Part shown: piece after piece, positions 62,683-64,000 of the stretch
How the letters are laid out: each line of letters opens with the position of its first letter
Position numbering within the stretch: position 1 is the stretch's first letter
Source: Ga0077555 sp033764055
GTDB taxonomy: Bacteria > Pseudomonadota > Alphaproteobacteria > Rhizobiales > Hyphomicrobiaceae
Assembly (NCBI GenBank): GCA_033764055.1
Contig: JANRJI010000031.1
Coordinates: 1 to 64,000 of the forward strand
Direction: 5' to 3'
Length of the DNA stretch: 64,000 nt
The notes under the pieces: model-generated
Database searches by the model: none
Told to the model about the DNA's origin: nothing
The model's input: only the letters and a program-made list of their open reading frames with translations
Position numbers and translations under genes: made by a program

Positions 62683-63546
62683 ATGGCCATAGAGGGCGCC
62701 GACCAGTTCGGCTTCACGCCGGAGCAACTCGCCGAGCTGCCGACCGTCTACCGGGGCGACCTGTTCAAGGGACAGGTCGTGGCCGTAACGGGCGCCGGCA
62801 GCGGCTTCGGGCTCGCCATTGCGTGCCTGTTCGCGCGGCTCGGGGCGGACCTTGCCATCACGGGGCGGAACGACGAGCGAGTGCGCAAGGCTCGGGCGTT
62901 TCTCGAAAGCTTCGGTGGCCGGGTCGAAAGCTGGCTGTTCAATATCCGCGATGCCGACGCGGACACGCGCTTCATCGCCGAGGTGTGGGAGCGGCTCGGG
63001 CGCCTCGACGTGATCGTCAACAATGCGGGCGGCCAGTTCCCGCAGGCCGCGATCGACTTCAAGCCGAAGGGCTGGAACGCCGTCATCGACAACAACCTCA
63101 ATGGCACCTGGTACATGATGCAGGCCGCAGCCCGGGAGTGGGTGGCGCGCGGCACCGGCGGCAACATCGTCAACATCGTCGCCGATTTCTGGCGGGGCAT
63201 GCCCGGCATTGCGCACACTGCGGCGGCGCGGGCTGGCGTCACCTATGCCTCGAAGACGGTGGCCGTGGAGTGGGCACCGCACTGCATCCGCGTCAATTGC
63301 GTGGCGCCGGGTTGCCTCGAGACGTCGGGCTTTGCGCATTATCCGCCGGAAGGCGCCGCCACCTACAAGGAGGCCAATCCGATGAAGCGGGTCGGCGACG
63401 CCTGGGACGTGGCCGAGGCGTGCGTTTACCTCGCGGCCCCATCGGGCAAGTTCATCACTGGCGAGGTGCTCACTGTCGACGGCGGCCAGCAGCTCTGGGG
63501 CGATCCCTGGCCGACGGGCCGACCCGAGTGGTTCAAGCTCGGCTGA
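62683..63546 (+). CDS. SDR of the peroxisomal trans-2-enoyl-CoA reductase (PECR)-like group
   Basis: A 287-residue SDR. NAD(P) motif TGAGSGFG, VNNAGGQFPQ, and a C-terminal TGEVLTVDGGQQLWG. At the position of the usual Tyr-x3-Lys it reads HTAAARAGV: Thr and Arg replace Tyr and Lys. The same HSGAARAGV-type motif is found in mammalian PECR, and 2,4-dienoyl-CoA reductase is related, so an enoyl-CoA reductase with a different active site is the best guess. Start ATG 62683 is set by the GGAGG at 62671. Divergent from the LLM gene. Confidence 0.85.
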   Translation: MAIEGADQFGFTPEQLAELPTVYRGDLFKGQVVAVTGAGSGFGLAIACLFARLGADLAITGRNDERVRKARAFLESFGGRVESWLFNIRDADADTRFIAEVWERLGRLDVIVNNAGGQFPQAAIDFKPKGWNAVIDNNLNGTWYMMQAAAREWVARGTGGNIVNIVADFWRGMPGIAHTAAARAGVTYASKTVAVEWAPHCIRVNCVAPGCLETSGFAHYPPEGAATYKEANPMKRVGDAWDVAEACVYLAAPSGKFITGEVLTVDGGQQLWGDPWPTGRPEWFKLG

Positions 63547-63573
63547 CGGGCCCGTTCCGACGCGACAGCGGGA

Positions 63574-64000
63574 CTAACCGGTCCTGGCCGCCAGCGCGCC
63601 CAGATGGGCCGCAAGCCACCCCTCGAGGTCGCGCTGCTCGGTGGGGGTGAATCGCAAGCCGAGCTTGCTGCGGCGCCAGAGGATGTCCTCGGCGGTACGG
63701 GCCCATTCCTCGCGCACGAGCCAGGCGACCTCGCGCTCGGTGAGGTCGGCGCCGAACCGGTGGCCAAGGTCGGTGAGGCTGCGGCTGCCGGCGAGCAACT
63801 CGCCCGCGCGTGTGCCGTAGGCCCGGGCAAGCCGATGGACGAGGCCGGCGGGCAGCTCCGGATGCTCGCGGTATAAGGAGGCAACGAGCGCTTCGATCCC
63901 ATCGACCGGAAAGTCGCCACCGGGCAGGACGGCACCGCGCGTCCACGCCTTGCCGGCATTCGGCAGCCATGGCGCGAGGCGTTCCATGGCTGCCTCGGCG
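63574..64000 (-). CDS. glpD: Glycerol-3-phosphate dehydrogenase, C-terminal part (start outside window)
   Basis: About 141 C-terminal residues of GlpD, the FAD-dependent membrane-associated enzyme that oxidises glycerol 3-phosphate to dihydroxyacetone phosphate and feeds quinone. The tail shows LPGGDFPVDGIEALV, RLARAYGTRAGELL, EEWARTAEDILWRRSKLGL and the final GWLAAHL, all in GlpD order. The ATG at 63987 is internal; the frame is open to the window edge. No glp neighbours are visible. Confidence 0.9.
   Translation of the reverse strand, partial: AEAAMERLAPWLPNAGKAWTRGAVLPGGDFPVDGIEALVASLYREHPELPAGLVHRLARAYGTRAGELLAGSRSLTDLGHRFGADLTEREVAWLVREEWARTAEDILWRRSKLGLRFTPTEQRDLEGWLAAHLGALAARTG

Overview
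The window is 64 kb of GC-rich DNA, densely coded on both strands, from an alphaproteobacterium of Hyphomicrobiales or Rhodospirillales type. The pointers are an MbfA-type ferritin/iron exporter under a textbook Irr (ICE) operator, a fused indolepyruvate ferredoxin oxidoreductase, Bpt, a group III truncated haemoglobin, an Lrp/ELM1 divergent pair and many SDR, LLM and GMC oxidoreductases. About 59 protein genes can be supported; the first (ior) and last (glpD) run off the window. No rRNA, tRNA, CRISPR array, IS element or prophage was recognised.

Layout. 0-8.6 kb: ior, a UspA protein with an FNR-like promoter, a BadH-like SDR, a HpcH/HpaI aldolase, then ffh-rpsP (without the usual rimM-trmD-rplS downstream) and a GST. 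9-14.6 kb: six co-directional catabolic genes (NIPSNAP, a two-domain barrel protein, GMC oxidoreductase, LLM flavoprotein, alpha/beta hydrolase, enoyl-CoA hydratase), pathway unknown. 14.7-17.5 kb: a small membrane protein, bpt, a second membrane protein and a YbaN protein. 17.5-18.9 kb: a nitric-oxide cassette, NsrR-like regulator divergent from a group III globin and a 2Fe-2S ferredoxin, with two palindromes between them. 19.5-24.4 kb: a four-gene operon (old-yellow-enzyme/dienoyl-CoA reductase, GlcG/HbpS, serine hydrolase, FIST). 24.4-28.2 kb: iron and stress block, mbfA and a ChaN-like gene, a stress SDR and a DUF892 ferritin-like gene ending in a strong terminator.

28.3-34.3 kb: an orphan molybdenum-hydroxylase large subunit, UDP-galactopyranose mutase, a 2OG-Fe(II) oxygenase, an ELM1 protein and an Lrp regulator. 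34.4-40 kb: an M10B-like RTX metalloprotease next to a DevBCA-type ABC exporter operon. 40-45 kb: an AEC transporter, a tight pair of uncharacterised genes (DUF6745-like plus a 114-residue protein), a structured 440-bp intergenic region, a GlsB-type protein and the apt-mtnA salvage operon. 45.3-50 kb: an N,N-dimethylformamidase-like large subunit, an MBL hydrolase and a dihaem cytochrome c.

50-55.3 kb: a LysR regulator, a MarR regulator, a flavoprotein-SelD fusion and a radical SAM protein with a cysteine-rich tail. This selenium-linked pair has no familiar selenium-using partner gene in the window and is the best candidate for an undescribed system. 55.4-64 kb: a DapA-superfamily lyase, a secreted GH114-like protein, a DnaJ-type chaperone, an ABC exporter, a NUDIX hydrolase, a second LLM flavoprotein, a PECR-like reductase and the end of glpD.
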